64,000 nt of DNA from assembly GCA_039196715.1 (NCBI GenBank), contig JBCCUP010000004.1, forward strand, positions 57,290 through 121,289, given 5' to 3'. Source of the stretch: Pseudomonadota bacterium (GTDB lineage: Bacteria; Pseudomonadota; Gammaproteobacteria; CALCKW01). Position numbers and translations under genes: made by a program. The notes under the pieces are model-generated. The model was not told the DNA's origin. It worked only from the letters and a program-made list of their open reading frames with translations, and ran no database searches. Positions 63,756 through 64,000 of this stretch are shown piece after piece. Position 1 is the first letter of the stretch. Each line of letters begins with the position of its first letter.

Positions 63756-64000
63756 CTATCCCACGCCCCCGCAGGCCGAGCGCCACACCGCCGCAAAGCC
63801 GCTGAGGTCGAACGCGTAGACCTTGCCGTTGGGGTCGGTGAGCGCCAGCGCGTGTCGGTTTTGCAAGCCGCGTATCAACGCGTCGATTTGATCAGAGCGC
63901 ACCAGATCGAGCGTGTGAGGGTGGCGTTGCGGCACGCGCGCCTCGATGCGGAACGAGAGGCCGTTGTCGTATTCGCCGCTCAGCCCCGAGGCACCGGGCG
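63756..64000 (-). CDS. Unidentified protein, C-terminal fragment
   Basis: The last 81 or so codons of a minus-strand gene whose start lies beyond the window. The frame is open to the window edge and ends in TAG at 63756-63758. The residues read as a coherent domain: GEYDNGLSFRIEARVPQR, DALIRGLQNRHALALTD, NGKVYAFDLSGFAAVWRS, ending CGGVG. The final part resembles the C-termini of small periplasmic proteins in which a strand-rich domain ends in a Cys, but I cannot name the family. It converges with the SRPBCC-GyrI gene. Confidence 0.65.
   Translation of the reverse strand, partial: PGASGLSGEYDNGLSFRIEARVPQRHPHTLDLVRSDQIDALIRGLQNRHALALTDPNGKVYAFDLSGFAAVWRSACGGVG

Overview
The window is GC-rich chromosomal DNA, densely coding, with strongly G/C-biased third codon positions and many GTG starts. 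Gene content and order point to a gammaproteobacterium: recO-era-rnc-lepB-lepA, an algU/muc-type sigma-E locus, ffs-dnaX-ybaB-recR, ybeD-lipB-lipA with dacA-rlpA-mltB, lptD-surA-pdxA-rsmA-apaG-apaH, csrA, and phoBR-pstSCAB-phoU. I cannot name the genus. The D-glutamate genes and an oligopeptide-type ABC transporter would suit a free-living aquatic heterotroph, but that is inference. There is no prophage, insertion sequence, CRISPR array or ribosomal operon.

Layout: 1-8.7 kb is a minus-strand block: RNA maturation and translation genes (recO, era, rnc, lepB, lepA), then envelope stress genes (mucD, rseA, rpoE) and orn. At 8.7-12.7 kb the plus strand carries rsgA and a tight three-gene operon, dgcN-dgcA-dat, predicted to channel D-amino acids through D-glutamate to N-acetyl-L-glutamate. 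An alpha/beta hydrolase follows. At 13.9-17.1 kb the minus strand carries a small CxxC protein, recR, ybaB, dnaX and the SRP RNA. At 17.2-24.9 kb is a complete phosphate regulon (phoB, phoR, pstS, pstC, pstA, pstB, phoU) with two readable Pho boxes and a terminator after pstS. An apparently N-truncated rsmJ and a YaiI-family gene follow. A ribH2-type lumazine synthase at 26.2 kb is preceded by a complete FMN riboswitch with a promoter placed exactly at its P1 helix. A 17-bp perfect inverted repeat brackets the yaiI-ribH intergenic region.

At 27-37.8 kb are yajQ, pdxH and a long minus-strand cell-wall/lipoate cluster (mltB, rlpA, dacA, ybeD, lipB, lipA, mrcB, lipoprotein), with ung upstream. 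At 37.9-44.5 kb is the plus-strand lptD-surA-pdxA-rsmA-apaG-apaH operon. csrA, tRNA-Glu(UUC) with a near-consensus promoter and a GAF-GGDEF cyclase follow. At 46.5-49.3 kb a minus-strand group holds an ECF-like sigma factor, a RskA-like anti-sigma factor, a divergent MotA-like membrane protein and a DUF2802 protein, closed by a strong terminator. A type IV pilin-like gene is divergent from it. At 50-55.5 kb an M48 protease with a TerB-like tail adjoins sbcC-sbcD. The last part has a PAS-GGDEF protein, an M20 amidohydrolase divergent from a dipeptide-type ABC transporter (binding protein plus two permeases, no ATPases), an SRPBCC-GyrI fusion and the end of an unidentified gene.

The observations most worth following are the dgcN-dgcA-dat operon, the ribH2 riboswitch whose downstream hairpin covers the ribosome-binding site, the rsmJ gene whose homology runs upstream of any usual start codon, the sigma/anti-sigma/MotA-like/DUF2802 group, and the inverted repeat at 26.03-26.22 kb.
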